Shown: positions 33,697 through 43,043 of the stretch, in pieces
Numbering within the stretch: the stretch's first letter is position 1
Layout of the letters: each line of letters opens with the position of its first letter
Program-made: the position numbers and the translations under genes
NCBI GenBank assembly: GCA_964552205.1
Contig: CAZKFT010000001.1
Coordinates: 105,494 to 169,493 of the forward strand
Origin: JAIVGZ01 sp964552205
GTDB lineage: Bacteria; Pseudomonadota; Gammaproteobacteria; Natronospirales; JAIVGZ01
DNA length: 64,000 nucleotides
Direction of reading: 5' to 3'
Notes under the pieces: model-generated
Seen by the model: only the letters and a program-made list of their open reading frames with translations
What the model was told of the DNA's origin: nothing
The model's database searches: none

Positions 33697-36261
33697 TTAG
33701 GGCTGTTGTTTCGCTTTCAGTACCAGAGCGTACAGCCGCTCCAAGGCATCGCGCGGGCTCATGGTATCCGGGTCCATGGACTTCAGGGCATCGAGCACCT
33801 CACGCCCGACGGCATCCTCGAACAGGCCGAACTGCGCCACCTCCTGTTCCCTGACGGCGTTGCCCTTCTCGAGTGACACCAGATGCTGTCGCGCCTCTGC
33901 AATCACCCCTCGCGGCACCCCGGCAAGTTGTGCGACCTGCAGCCCGAAACTGCGATTGGCTGGCCCGTCCTTGACGCGGTGCAGGAACACGAGTTCATCG
34001 CCATGTTCTACCGCGTCCAGATGCACATTCGCGCAAGTCTCATATTGTTCGGCGAGCGCTGTCAGCTCGAAATAGTGAGTGGCGAACAGCGTAAAGGCCC
34101 GCACCTGAGTTGCCAGATGACCGGCACACGCCCAGGCCAGCGACAGGCCGTCGTAGGTAGAGGTTCCACGCCCAATCTCATCCATGAGCACCAGGCTCCG
34201 CGGCGTCGCGTTGTGCAGGATATTCGCCGTTTCGGTCATCTCCACCATGAAGGTGGAACGCCCGCCCGCGAGGTCGTCGGCCGCGCCGATACGTGTGAAG
34301 ATTCGGTCTATGGGTCCAATGCGGGCGCTTGCTGCGGGCACGAACGCGCCGCAGTGGGCAAGCAGGACTATCAACGCAACCTGACGCATGAAGGTGGACT
34401 TACCGCCCATGTTCGGGCCCGTGATTACCAACATGCGGCGATGGTCATCCAGCGCAAGGTCGTTCGGTACAAATGGGTCCTCCAAGACCTGCTCGACCAC
34501 GGGGTGACGACCTTCCTGGATTTCAAGGCAGGGCTCGTCCACGAGTTGCGGGCGGTTGAGGTTCAGCGCCACAGCACGCTCTGCAAGGTTCGCCAGCACA
34601 TCCAGCGTGGCCAGTGCCTCGGCGCTGGCTTTCAAGGATGCAAGGTGTTCCGACATTGACTCCAGGAGGGCGTCATACAGTGCGCGCTCATGGGCGAGTG
34701 CGCGCTCCCGCGCGCCCAGCACTTTGTCTTCGAACGCTTTCAACTCAGGAGTGATGTAACGCTCTGCAGATTTCAGGGTCTGCCGCCGCTGGTAGTCATC
34801 CGGCACACGTTCCGCATGACTGCGCCCGAGTTCGATGTAGTACCCGTGCACGCGGTTGTATCCCAGCTTGAGTGTGCTTATCCCGGTGCGTTCCCGCTCG
34901 CGCTGCTCCAGTTCGACCAGGTAGCCGTCGGCATTTTCCGAAAGCGCGCGCAACTCATCGAGTTCCGCATCGTATCCCGTCGCAAAGACGCCGCCGTCGC
35001 GGATATTGGCGGAAGGTGTGGGTAGCAGCGCTCGGTCCAGCAGGTCGGTTACCTCGGGATGCTCGCCACAAGTTCTTGCGAGCTCGTACAACAAGCCCTT
35101 GTCGAACGGCTTTAGTTTTTCCTGTAGCGCCGGAAGGCGGTGCAGGGCATCTCTCAGCCCTGTCATGTCCCTAGGTCTTGCTGAACGCAACGCGACCCGC
35201 GTGAGGATGCGCTCCACATCTCCTATGCCCGCGAGCGTAGCGCTCAGATCCCGGAACGTGCCGGTCTCGAGGAGCAATGCCACTGCCTCGTGCCTCGCAT
35301 TGATGGTCGAGCGGTCGCGCAAAGGACGGTTGAGCCAGCGCCGGAACAGTCGGCTACCCATCGCGCTGGCGCACCGGTCCAATACACCGGAGAGCGTCCA
35401 TTCGGGGTGACCCGATGTGGAGAATTCCAGTTCGAGGTTGCGGCGCGTCGAGGCGTCCATCAACACGGCGTCTGCGCTGGTCTGGACGCCGATACCTATC
35501 AGGTGGGGAAGGGCAGCCCGTTGTGTGTCCCGTACATACTGCAACAATGCGCCAGCTGCCGACGTTGCCGTGGGCAGATCAGTTAGGCCAAACCCGTCCA
35601 GATTCTGGGTGCCGAACTGCTGGGTAAGCAGTCTACCTGCGCTGACCGCCTCAAAATGCCATGGTGGGCGCCGGCGTAGCCCCGGCCGGTCGGCCAACAT
35701 TCTGGGAAGCGCTAAGTCCTCTGCGGCAAGCACTTCGGCCGGTGCAAGGCGTTCTACCTCCTCCAACACCGACTCTAGGCCCTCACATTCCATGCAGTGG
35801 AATCGGCCGCCGGCCAGATCCACCCAGGCGAGTCCCCAGCGTCCATCGTCGGCGGCAAGGGCCAGCAGGAGGTTGTCGCGACGCTCATCCAGCAGCGCCT
35901 CTTCGGTCAAGGTGCCCGGAGTGACGATGCGGACCACCTTGCGATCCACCGGTCCCTTGCTGGTCGCAGGATCACCAATCTGTTCGCAGATGGCGACGGA
36001 TTCACCAAGTTTCACCAGCTTTGCGAGGTAGCCATCCGCTGCATGAAAGGGAACCCCAGCCATCGGGATGGGTTCGCCTGCAGACTGGCCTCGCGCGGTC
36101 AGCGTGATGTCGAGCAAGCGTGCTGCCTTGCGCGCATCGTCGTAGAAGAGCTCGTAGAAGTCCCCCATACGGTAGAACACCAGAATATCCGGGTGCTCGG
36201 CCTTGACCGCCAAGTACTGGCGCATCATCGGGGTGTGTTGTGACGGTTCGTTTTCTGGCAT
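33697..36261 (-). CDS. mutS: DNA mismatch repair protein MutS
   Basis: 854 residues, full length. The mismatch-reading N-terminus has MGDFYELFYDDA (Phe-x-Glu motif). The ATPase end has GPNMGGKSTFMRQ (Walker A, about 612-624), LVLMDEIGRGTSTYDGLSLAWA (Walker B and signature) and FATHYFELT. It recognises mispairs and recruits MutL. It is divergent from pncC, with 48 bp between start codons. Confidence 0.97.
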   Translation of the reverse strand: MPENEPSQHTPMMRQYLAVKAEHPDILVFYRMGDFYELFYDDARKAARLLDITLTARGQSAGEPIPMAGVPFHAADGYLAKLVKLGESVAICEQIGDPATSKGPVDRKVVRIVTPGTLTEEALLDERRDNLLLALAADDGRWGLAWVDLAGGRFHCMECEGLESVLEEVERLAPAEVLAAEDLALPRMLADRPGLRRRPPWHFEAVSAGRLLTQQFGTQNLDGFGLTDLPTATSAAGALLQYVRDTQRAALPHLIGIGVQTSADAVLMDASTRRNLELEFSTSGHPEWTLSGVLDRCASAMGSRLFRRWLNRPLRDRSTINARHEAVALLLETGTFRDLSATLAGIGDVERILTRVALRSARPRDMTGLRDALHRLPALQEKLKPFDKGLLYELARTCGEHPEVTDLLDRALLPTPSANIRDGGVFATGYDAELDELRALSENADGYLVELEQRERERTGISTLKLGYNRVHGYYIELGRSHAERVPDDYQRRQTLKSAERYITPELKAFEDKVLGARERALAHERALYDALLESMSEHLASLKASAEALATLDVLANLAERAVALNLNRPQLVDEPCLEIQEGRHPVVEQVLEDPFVPNDLALDDHRRMLVITGPNMGGKSTFMRQVALIVLLAHCGAFVPAASARIGPIDRIFTRIGAADDLAGGRSTFMVEMTETANILHNATPRSLVLMDEIGRGTSTYDGLSLAWACAGHLATQVRAFTLFATHYFELTALAEQYETCANVHLDAVEHGDELVFLHRVKDGPANRSFGLQVAQLAGVPRGVIAEARQHLVSLEKGNAVREQEVAQFGLFEDAVGREVLDALKSMDPDTMSPRDALERLYALVLKAKQQP

Positions 36262-36309
36262 CGTTCTATCGCAGGCTGGATAGTGTAACGGGTTGAAGAG
36301 GTGACGGCA

Positions 36310-36792
36310 GTGGACGACAAGCAGCTCAGGACTATTGCCCAGGATGTGGGTCAGTGGCTCAGAGGCCGGGATGAACGCCTGGCGCTGGCGGAATCCTGCA
36401 CTGGTGGATGGATTGCCAAAATCCTGACGGATATCCCGGGCAGCTCAGCGTGGTTCAATTGCGGTTGGGTCTGCTACAGCGACATGGCCAAGCAGGTCCA
36501 ACTTGGTGTTCAGGCGGATACGCTGGCGCGCCACGGCGCTGTGAGCGAGGAGGTCGCAGGGGAGCTTGCTCAGGGTGCTCTGATGCGCTCTGGCGCCCGT
36601 TGGGCGATTGCGGTATCCGGAATCGCTGGGCCGGACGGGGGTAGTGCCTCAAAGCCGGTTGGAACGGTCTGTTTTGCCTGGGCGGGTTCCGATGGGGTGT
36701 TGTTCAGCGAGACCTGTCATTTCAAAGGCGATCGTGAACAGGTGCGGCGACAGACAGTGGCACATGCCTTGGCGCGATTGATAAGCCTCTGA
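36310..36792 (+). CDS. pncC: Nicotinamide-nucleotide amidohydrolase (CinA C-terminal domain)
   Basis: 160 residues, only the CinA_C domain. ALAESCTGGWIAKILTDIPGSSAWFNCGWVCYSD (catalytic Ser/Thr region), VSGIAGPDGGSASKPVGTVCFAW and GDREQVRRQTV. It deamidates NMN to nicotinic acid mononucleotide for NAD recycling. GTG 36310 is preferred because GAAGAGG lies eight bases before it; GTG 36301 would overlap that site. It precedes recA, as in many gammaproteobacteria. Confidence 0.92.
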   Translation: MDDKQLRTIAQDVGQWLRGRDERLALAESCTGGWIAKILTDIPGSSAWFNCGWVCYSDMAKQVQLGVQADTLARHGAVSEEVAGELAQGALMRSGARWAIAVSGIAGPDGGSASKPVGTVCFAWAGSDGVLFSETCHFKGDREQVRRQTVAHALARLISL

Positions 36793-36842
36793 ACAGGGAC
36801 GGGTTTACCTCGTCAACGCTAGGACCGACCACCCGTCCATGC

Positions 36843-36848
36843 GATAAT
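36843..36848 (+). promoter_or_regulatory. recA: Possible -10 box upstream of recA
   Basis: GATAAT preceded by TGC, an extended -10 form, lies 67 nt before the recA start. I see no convincing -35 and no CTG-N10-CAG or TTAG-N-CTAA type LexA box in the 122-bp gap. Confidence 0.35.
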
Positions 36849-36914
36849 CACCCGTCCACTCACGCGGGCCGCACGGAGCGCGGTTCGCTCACCTGAATAC
36901 AGGAGTCCGACACT

Positions 36915-37949
36915 ATGGATGACAACAAGCGCAAAGCACTGGGCGCGGCCCTCACACAGATTGAAAAGCAGTTCGGCAAGGGGTCCGTCATGCGCATGGG
37001 TGATGGTGGCGTCGTGCGCGATGTCCCCGTCATCTCCACAGGTTCTTTGGCACTGGATATCGCGTTAGGCATTGGTGGCCTTCCACGCGGCCGTGTCATC
37101 GAGATTTATGGCCCGGAATCGTCGGGCAAGACCACGCTGACCTTGCAGGTCATCGCTGAGGCCCAGAAGATGGGTGGTACCTGTGCATTCGTGGATGCGG
37201 AGCACGCCTTGGACCCTGGTTACGCCCAGAAACTGGGTGTCAATGTGGATGACCTGCTGGTCTCGCAGCCCGACACCGGTGAACAGGCACTGGAAATCAC
37301 CGACATGCTGGTGCGGTCCGGGGCTGTGGATGTGGTGGTCGTTGATTCGGTCGCCGCGCTGACCCCGAAGGCGGAAATCGAAGGCGAGATGGGCGACAGC
37401 CATATGGGTTTGCAGGCGCGTCTGATGTCCCAGGCACTGCGCAAGCTGACTGCCAATATCAAGCGCTCCAACACCATGGTCATCTTCATCAACCAGATCC
37501 GCATGAAGATTGGCGTGATGTTCGGAAATCCAGAGACGACCACCGGTGGCAACGCGCTCAAGTTCTACTCCTCGGTGCGCCTCGATATTCGCCGCATCGG
37601 CTCCATCAAAGTGGGTGACGAAATCATCGGCAACGAGACCCGTGTCAAAGTGGTCAAGAACAAGATGGCGCCCCCGTTCAAACAGGCCGAATTCGAGATT
37701 CGTTACGGCACCGGCATTTCACGCCAAAGCGAAATCATCGATCTGGGTGTCAAGCTCGATCTGGTGGAAAAGTCGGGTGCCTGGTACAGCTACAACGGTG
37801 ACCGCATCGGGCAGGGCAAGGACAACGCCCGCCAGTTCCTGGTAGACAACCCGGAGATGGCATCAGACATCGAAGCGAAAATCCGCGAGCAGTTGCTGCC
37901 CGCGCGCAAGGCAGCCCCGGAAGGTGAGGCAGAAGCAGCCGAGGCCTGA
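36915..37949 (+). CDS. recA: Recombinase RecA
   Basis: 344 residues. Walker A GPESSGKT at 66-73, Walker B VVVVDSVAAL, L1/L2 DNA loops (EGEMGDSHMGLQARLMSQALRKL, NQIRMKIGVMFGNPETTTGG) and an acidic tail EGEAEAAEA. It forms filaments on single-stranded DNA for strand exchange and stimulates LexA self-cleavage. AGGAG lies upstream of ATG 36915. Its end overlaps recX by 26 bp. Confidence 0.98.
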   Translation: MDDNKRKALGAALTQIEKQFGKGSVMRMGDGGVVRDVPVISTGSLALDIALGIGGLPRGRVIEIYGPESSGKTTLTLQVIAEAQKMGGTCAFVDAEHALDPGYAQKLGVNVDDLLVSQPDTGEQALEITDMLVRSGAVDVVVVDSVAALTPKAEIEGEMGDSHMGLQARLMSQALRKLTANIKRSNTMVIFINQIRMKIGVMFGNPETTTGGNALKFYSSVRLDIRRIGSIKVGDEIIGNETRVKVVKNKMAPPFKQAEFEIRYGTGISRQSEIIDLGVKLDLVEKSGAWYSYNGDRIGQGKDNARQFLVDNPEMASDIEAKIREQLLPARKAAPEGEAEAAEA

Positions 37950-38415
37950 TCATTCGGAGGCCACCGACCGCGTCCGTATCGAGGCCGCCGCACTGGCGGC
38001 GCTTGCTAGGCGTGATCATTCAGCCGCAGAGATCCGTGACAAGCTAGTTCGTCGGGGCTTTGACCGGGACGCAGTGGACGAGGTGGTGCAAGACCTCGGT
38101 GCGTCGGGTCTACAGGACGATGCGCGTTTTGTAGAAGCGTTTGTTGCTGCACGGGTCGGGCGTGGACAAGGACCGGTGCGTATCGCCCAAGATTTGCGGC
38201 AGCGCGGAATTGCAGCAGACGATGCCGAGCAGGCGCTGATGAGCATCGAGAACTGGGAGGCGCGTGCGGCCGATGTGCGTCAACGCAAGTTCGGCGCCGC
38301 ACCGCCCGCGGATTGGAACGAGCGGGGAAAGCAGGTACGGTTCCTGCAACAACGAGGTTTCAAGAGCGAGCACATCCGTGCCGCGCTGGATGGTGGGTGG
38401 GATGAAGAAGCCTGA
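37924..38415 (+). CDS. recX: RecA modulator RecX
   Basis: 163 residues from GTG 37924, the only plausible start, lying inside the end of recA. Three-helix RecX repeats: ALAALARRDHSAAEIRDKLVRRGFDRDAVDEVVQDL, GLQDDARFVEAFVAARVGRGQGPVRIAQDLRQRGI and a third with RGFKSEHIRAAL. RecX binds and limits RecA filaments. The overlap with recA implies coupled but probably lower expression. Its end overlaps the alaS start by 14 bp. Confidence 0.92.
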   Translation: MRQKQPRPDHSEATDRVRIEAAALAALARRDHSAAEIRDKLVRRGFDRDAVDEVVQDLGASGLQDDARFVEAFVAARVGRGQGPVRIAQDLRQRGIAADDAEQALMSIENWEARAADVRQRKFGAAPPADWNERGKQVRFLQQRGFKSEHIRAALDGGWDEEA

Positions 38416-41026
38416 TTACAGCAGCAATGGCCTGAGACAGAAATTCCTCGCGTTCTTCGAGGCGCGAGGACATCATCCCGTGGCCAGCAGTCCGCTGGTG
38501 CCTGCCAATGATCCCACGCTGCTGTTCACCAACGCAGGCATGGTCCAGTTCAAGGACCTGTTCCTCGGACGGGAGAAACGCAGCTATGTACGTGCCGCCA
38601 GTTCTCAGCGCTGTGTGCGTGCGGGAGGCAAGCACAATGACCTCGAGAATGTCGGCTACACCGCGCGCCATCACACCTTCTTCGAGATGCTCGGCAATTT
38701 CAGCTTCGGCGACTACTTCAAGGACGACGCCATAGAGTACGCGTGGACTTTCCTGACCCGTGACCTCGCGCTGCCACCGGAACGCCTTTGGGTCACGGTG
38801 TACCACACCGATGACGAGGCCTTCGACATCTGGACGAAGAAGATCGGCGTTGCACCAGAACGGTGTATCCGCATCGGTGACAAGCCCGGTGGTGGATCGG
38901 ACAACTTCTGGCAGATGGGAGATACCGGCCCCTGTGGACCGTGCACCGAGATTTTCTACGACCATGGCCCAGACATCGCCGGCGGTCCACCGGGCAGCCC
39001 GGATGATGATGGTGACCGCTATGTCGAGATTTGGAATCTGGTGTTCATGCAGTTCGATCGTGCCGCGGACGGTACGCTGACGCCGCTTCCCAAGCCCTCT
39101 GTGGATACGGGCATGGGGCTTGAGCGTCTCGCTGCGGTGATGCAGGGTGTCCACTCGAATTACGACACAGATGTCCTGGCGGCGCTGGTCAAGGCCGTGG
39201 CGGGCATAGCCAATGTCAGCGAGCTCGACAATCCGTCCTTGCGGGTTATCGCGGACCACATCCGCGCCTGCAGCTTCCTCATCGTTGACGGCGTACTGCC
39301 CTCCAATGAGGGGAGGGGATACGTCCTGCGGCGTATCATCCGGCGTGCGGTGCGACATGGCTTCAAGTTGGGAGTGGAAGGCCCGTTTTTCCACAAATTG
39401 GTCAGTTCGCTAGACCACCACATGGGGGATGCTTACCCCGAGTTGCGTAAGGCCCGCAAGCAAGTGGAGAAGGCGCTGCTGTTGGAAGAGCAGCGCTTCG
39501 CGGAAACACTGGCTCAGGGGATGGGCATTCTGGATGAGGTCATCGCGGGAATGGATGACTCGGAGATTCCGGGAAGCACCGTGTTCAAACTTTACGACAC
39601 CTTCGGCTTTCCCCTCGACCTCACGGCGGACATCGCGCGCGAACGCGGGTTGACCATCGACGCCGATGGCTTCGAACGGGAGATGAATGCACAGCGTGAA
39701 CGCGCGCGCGCAGCCAGCCAATTCGGGGCAGAGTATGGGCGGGTCGATTTGGATGCCCATACCAGGTTCACGGGCTACGATGCCCTCGACTCCCAGGCAG
39801 AGGTCATCGCGCTGTTCCGGAATGGACAGGCGGTGGACGCCCTTGAAGTGGGCGACGATGGCATCGTCGTCCTGGACACCACACCTTTTTACGCGGAGTC
39901 CGGCGGTCAGGTGGGCGATCAGGGTGAGATTGCCTCACCAGGTGGCAGATTCCAGGTCGATGACACGCGCAAGCAGGGTCAGGACGGATATCTTCACCAA
40001 GGGCGTGTCGCGAGTGGGCAGATCAAGGTAGGTGACCAAGTGCAGGCTACGGTAGATACCAACCGCCGGACTCGCATCGTGCTCAACCATTCGGCGACCC
40101 ATTTGCTCCATGCGGCGCTGCGAAAATTGCTGGGCCAGCATGTCCAGCAAAAGGGCTCTTTGGTAGCGCCAGACCGGTTGCGATTCGACTTCTCTCATCC
40201 GCAGCCGGTGAGTCAGGCGGAGCTCGCTGAGATTGAACGTATGGTCAACGCTGAGATTCGGGCGAATCGGAAAGGGACTGTCCGCCTCATGTCGATGGAA
40301 GATGCGATGAATGTCGGGGCAATGGCGTTGTTCGGCGAGAAATACGGTGACGAAGTGCGCGTACTGAACTTCGGGGATTTTTCCATTGAGCTCTGCGGCG
40401 GCACGCATGTCCGGCGCACCGGAGATATCGGTCTGTTCAAGATTACCTCGGAGACCGGCATTTCTTCAGGCGTGCGGCGCATAGAGGCGGTCAGCGGCGA
40501 GGGTGCGCTGGACTGGGTGGCGGAGCAGGAAGCAGTGCTGGACGAAGTCGGCGGGTTGCTGAAATCAGGGCGCGAAGGCTTGAAGGACCGCGTAGCTCAA
40601 GCCGTTGACCGCGCGCGCCGTCTCGAGCGCGAAATCGAGTCCCTGCGTGCGAAGTTGGCGGGTGGGCAGGGTACGGATCTGGCAGGTCAGGCTCAGGATG
40701 TCGCCGGCCTCAAAGTCGTCGCGGCCCGAGTGGATGGTGCAGATGCGAAATCACTGCGAGAAGCCGTGGATAACCTCAAGGACCGATTGAAGTCGGCTGC
40801 TATCGTCCTTGGCGCAGAGCGCGACGGAAAGGTCATTCTTGCAGCAGGAGTGACGGCGGACCACACCGGCAAGGTGCCAGCGGGTGAGCTGGTACGCCAC
40901 GTCGCCGAGCAGGTGGGTGGCAAGGGCGGGGGTAGGCCGGACTTCGCACAGGCCGGCGGCACCGACCCGGCTGCACTCGATGCGGCACTCGCAAGCGTCC
41001 CTGCATGGGTGTCGGGCCGGCTTTGA
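38402..41026 (+). CDS. alaS: Alanyl-tRNA synthetase
   Basis: 874 residues from ATG 38402. Class II catalytic core with FLAFFEARGHHPVASSPLVP, FTNAGMVQFKDLFLG, RCVRAGGKHNDLENVG and HHTFFEMLGNFSFGDYFK. The editing domain has HSATHLLHAALRKLLG (HxxxH) and the distal CGGTHVRRTGDIG. The C-terminal C-Ala region has GGGRPDFAQAGG. The upstream 46 codons of open frame overlap recX and are not part of the protein. Confidence 0.97.
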   Translation: MKKPDYSSNGLRQKFLAFFEARGHHPVASSPLVPANDPTLLFTNAGMVQFKDLFLGREKRSYVRAASSQRCVRAGGKHNDLENVGYTARHHTFFEMLGNFSFGDYFKDDAIEYAWTFLTRDLALPPERLWVTVYHTDDEAFDIWTKKIGVAPERCIRIGDKPGGGSDNFWQMGDTGPCGPCTEIFYDHGPDIAGGPPGSPDDDGDRYVEIWNLVFMQFDRAADGTLTPLPKPSVDTGMGLERLAAVMQGVHSNYDTDVLAALVKAVAGIANVSELDNPSLRVIADHIRACSFLIVDGVLPSNEGRGYVLRRIIRRAVRHGFKLGVEGPFFHKLVSSLDHHMGDAYPELRKARKQVEKALLLEEQRFAETLAQGMGILDEVIAGMDDSEIPGSTVFKLYDTFGFPLDLTADIARERGLTIDADGFEREMNAQRERARAASQFGAEYGRVDLDAHTRFTGYDALDSQAEVIALFRNGQAVDALEVGDDGIVVLDTTPFYAESGGQVGDQGEIASPGGRFQVDDTRKQGQDGYLHQGRVASGQIKVGDQVQATVDTNRRTRIVLNHSATHLLHAALRKLLGQHVQQKGSLVAPDRLRFDFSHPQPVSQAELAEIERMVNAEIRANRKGTVRLMSMEDAMNVGAMALFGEKYGDEVRVLNFGDFSIELCGGTHVRRTGDIGLFKITSETGISSGVRRIEAVSGEGALDWVAEQEAVLDEVGGLLKSGREGLKDRVAQAVDRARRLEREIESLRAKLAGGQGTDLAGQAQDVAGLKVVAARVDGADAKSLREAVDNLKDRLKSAAIVLGAERDGKVILAAGVTADHTGKVPAGELVRHVAEQVGGKGGGRPDFAQAGGTDPAALDAALASVPAWVSGRL

Positions 41027-42258
41027 CGCTTCTGGTCCAGAAATTCGGCGGCACCTCCGTAGCTGGGATGGAACGCATCGAGAGTGTGGCGGCGCGTATC
41101 GCAGCCACCCGGAAGGGTGGCGCATCAGTGATTGCAGTGGTCTCCGCGATGGCTGGGGAGACCGATCGGTTGTTGGGTCTTGCACGCGCAGCGGATCCTG
41201 ACGCCTCACCTCGGGAAGTCGCTGCGGTAGCAGCCACCGGCGAGCAAGTCACCGCAGCCCTGCTGGCCATTGCACTGAATCGCATTGGCTGTCCGGCGTG
41301 TTCGTTGACTGCCAGCCAGATTCCGCTGCGCACGGACGATGCGTTCCTAAAGGCCAGAATCATCGAAGTGGGTGCAAAGACACTCACTGACAAAATTGAG
41401 AACGGTATGGTGCCGGTCGTAGCAGGATTCCAAGGGGTCGCGCCCGATGGCAGCATTACCACCCTGGGCAGGGGTGGGTCTGACACTACGGCCGTCGCGT
41501 TGGCTGCGGCGCTGAAGGCAGACGAGTGTCAGATTTTCACCGATGTAGACGGTGTCTATACCGCAGACCCTCGCATGGTCCCTGATGCCCGCAGACTGGA
41601 TATGCTCACCTATGAGGAAATGCTCGAACTCGCGAGTCTCGGGTCCAAGGTTCTGCAAATCAGGTCAGTGGAATTCGCCAGTAAATTCAATGTACCGGTC
41701 AGGGTTCTATCGAGTTTTTCGGATGGAACAGGTACTCTAATCACCGGTGAGGACACGATGCTAGAAGCGGCAAAAATTGCAGGGATTGCCTATAACCGGG
41801 ATGAAGCACAGTTGACCGTGCTATCTGTCCCGGATGCCCCCGGTGCCGCTTACCGGATACTGGGGCCGGTATCGGACGCGAACATCGAGGTGGACATGAT
41901 TGTCCAGAATGTCGCGAGAGATGGCCTGACAGATCTCACCTTCACGGTACACCGAAACGACTTCCGTTCCGCCAGAGAGATTCTCGAAAAGAACCTCGCT
42001 GCCATTGGTGGAGCTGGTATTGCGGGCAGCGAGCGTATCGCGAAGATTTCGCTGGTCGGCGTCGGGATGCGGTCCCACGCTGGCATCGCCAGCCGCATGT
42101 TCGGCGTCCTAGCCCGTGAAGGTATCAATGTTAATCTGGTCTCGACCTCGGAGATCAAGATTTCGGTCGCGGTAGATGAGAAGTACCTGGAGCTGGGCGT
42201 GAGGGCCCTGCACGAGGCATTCGAGCTCGATAGGGAACCAATCCAGGAGACGATGTGA
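41023..42258 (+). CDS. lysC: Aspartate kinase, monofunctional
   Basis: 411 residues if TTG 41023 is the start, which gives the usual N-terminus M-TLLVQKFGGTSV and a TTGA overlap with the alaS stop; ATG 41005 would add six residues. Kinase part: KFGGTSVAGMERIE, VSAMAGETDRLL, GFQGVAPDGSITTLGRGGSDTTAVALAAAL and FTDVDGVYTADPR. Two ACT domains follow (about 265-400), ending VSTSEIKISVAVDEKYLELGVRALHEAF, so feedback inhibition by lysine and/or threonine is expected. First step of Lys/Thr/Met synthesis. Confidence 0.95.
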   Translation: MTLLVQKFGGTSVAGMERIESVAARIAATRKGGASVIAVVSAMAGETDRLLGLARAADPDASPREVAAVAATGEQVTAALLAIALNRIGCPACSLTASQIPLRTDDAFLKARIIEVGAKTLTDKIENGMVPVVAGFQGVAPDGSITTLGRGGSDTTAVALAAALKADECQIFTDVDGVYTADPRMVPDARRLDMLTYEEMLELASLGSKVLQIRSVEFASKFNVPVRVLSSFSDGTGTLITGEDTMLEAAKIAGIAYNRDEAQLTVLSVPDAPGAAYRILGPVSDANIEVDMIVQNVARDGLTDLTFTVHRNDFRSAREILEKNLAAIGGAGIAGSERIAKISLVGVGMRSHAGIASRMFGVLAREGINVNLVSTSEIKISVAVDEKYLELGVRALHEAFELDREPIQETM

Positions 42259-42320
42259 CAAAAGGGTAATAACAATAAAAATAACTGCAGACAGGGTGAT
42301 TGAGTTTAAGGAGAGGATCC

Positions 42321-42506
42321 ATGTTGATTCTGACGAGGCGGGTAGGAGAGACCGTAATGGTTGGTGACGATGTCACCGTGACGGTACTCGGCGTCAAGGG
42401 GAACCAAGTGCGTATCGGCGTGAATGCACCGAAGGATGTAGCGGTGCATCGCGAGGAAATCTACGAACGCATCAAGAAAGAGCAGGAACAGGGCTCAGGC
42501 GGCTAG
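42321..42506 (+). CDS. csrA: Carbon storage regulator CsrA/RsmA
   Basis: 61 residues starting MLILTRRVGETVMVGDDVTVTVLGVKGNQVRIGVNAPKDVAVHREEIYERI, essentially textbook CsrA. The RNA-binding residues (LTRR near the N-terminus and VAVHREEIY) are intact. It binds GGA motifs in mRNA leaders. AAGGAGAGG precedes ATG 42321. The position after lysC and before tRNA-Ser/tRNA-Arg is conserved in gammaproteobacteria. Confidence 0.97.
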   Translation: MLILTRRVGETVMVGDDVTVTVLGVKGNQVRIGVNAPKDVAVHREEIYERIKKEQEQGSGG

Positions 42507-42568
42507 AAGGCTGTCCTGCGCTTTACCCGGACTGCTGGGGCCAGTATCATCTGCGGCTCCTTGCGGAA

Positions 42569-42661
42569 GGAGAGGTGGCCGAGTGGTCGAAGGCGCTCCC
42601 CTGCTAAGGGAGTATGGGGTTTATAGCCTCATCGAGGGTTCGAATCCCTCCCTCTCCGCCA
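42569..42661 (+). tRNA. tRNA-Ser (anticodon GCU)
   Basis: Acceptor stem GGAGAGG pairs with CCTCTCC, discriminator G, encoded CCA at 42659-42661. There is a long variable arm as in class II tRNAs. The anticodon loop CTGCTAA places GCT at 42603-42605, reading AGC/AGU. The T loop GGTTCGAATCC is normal. Confidence 0.96.
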
Positions 42662-42711
42662 TCTGTTCTTGACCGAAATCAGGGGCTTCTGGATAATGCG
42701 CCCCTCTTAAT

Positions 42712-42788
42712 GCGCCCGTAGCTCAGCTGGATAGAGTACCTGGCTACGAACCAGGCGGTCGGGAGTTCGAATCTCTCCGGGCGCGCCA
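42712..42788 (+). tRNA. tRNA-Arg (anticodon ACG)
   Basis: Acceptor stem GCGCCCG pairs with CGGGCGC, with encoded CCA at 42786-42788. D arm AGCTCAGCTGGATAGAG, anticodon loop CTACGAA with ACG at 42746-42748 (read as ICG), T arm GGGAGTTCGAATCTCTCC. A degenerate copy of its 3' half lies 6 kb downstream, so this gene is probably the attachment site of an island. Confidence 0.96.
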
Positions 42789-42800
42789 AGCACAAAAAAA

Positions 42801-42827
42801 GGGGACCCATCCGGGTCCCCTTTTTTT
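42801..42827. terminator. Strong bidirectional terminator after tRNA-Arg
   Basis: Perfect 8-bp stem GGGGACCC / GGGTCCCC with loop ATCC, flanked by seven A on one side and seven T on the other. It terminates the csrA-tRNA transcript and, being symmetrical, also reads in the other direction. Confidence 0.93.
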
Positions 42828-42841
42828 GTGCTTCGTGTCCT

Positions 42842-43019
42842 GGGGTTTGATTCGAACTCCGTGTTCGAGCGAAGGCGGGCGAAGCCCGCCGGAGCAACGT
42901 CGAGCGCAGCGAGACGGCCCGCAGGGCGAGGCCGCTTCAGCGGCCGAGTCATCTCGACGGGCGCGCCTTCCAGAGTGTCTCGGGGTTTGATTCGAACTCC
43001 GTGTTCGAGCGAAGGCGGC
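42842..43019. repeat. Two direct copies of a repeat module with tRNA-like fragments
   Basis: The 213 bp between the terminator and the PPK2 gene hold no gene. GGGTTTGATTCGAACTCCGTG joined to TTCGAGCGAAGGCGG occurs at about 42843-42878 and again at 42984-43019. The reverse complement of its first part looks like a tRNA T-arm (GGAGTTCGAATC). Between the copies are palindromes (GGCCGCTTCAGCGGCC) and CGGGCGCGCC, identical to the tRNA-Arg 3' end. The 43-bp part at 42864-42906 recurs at 48836-48878 with one mismatch. Confidence 0.8.
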
Positions 43020-43043
43020 CGAGGCCGCTAGGATTAACCCTAG

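Noticed and set aside
36793..36914. LexA box upstream of recA
   Set aside because: CCTGAATACAGG has only four bases between CTG and CAG, and no TTAG/CTAA-type box is present; not enough to call an SOS operator.
42679..42952. Minus-strand frames with ERFELPTAW / EIRTPDRLV-type residues
   Set aside because: They are antisense to tRNA-Arg and its flank, a well-known source of false genes.
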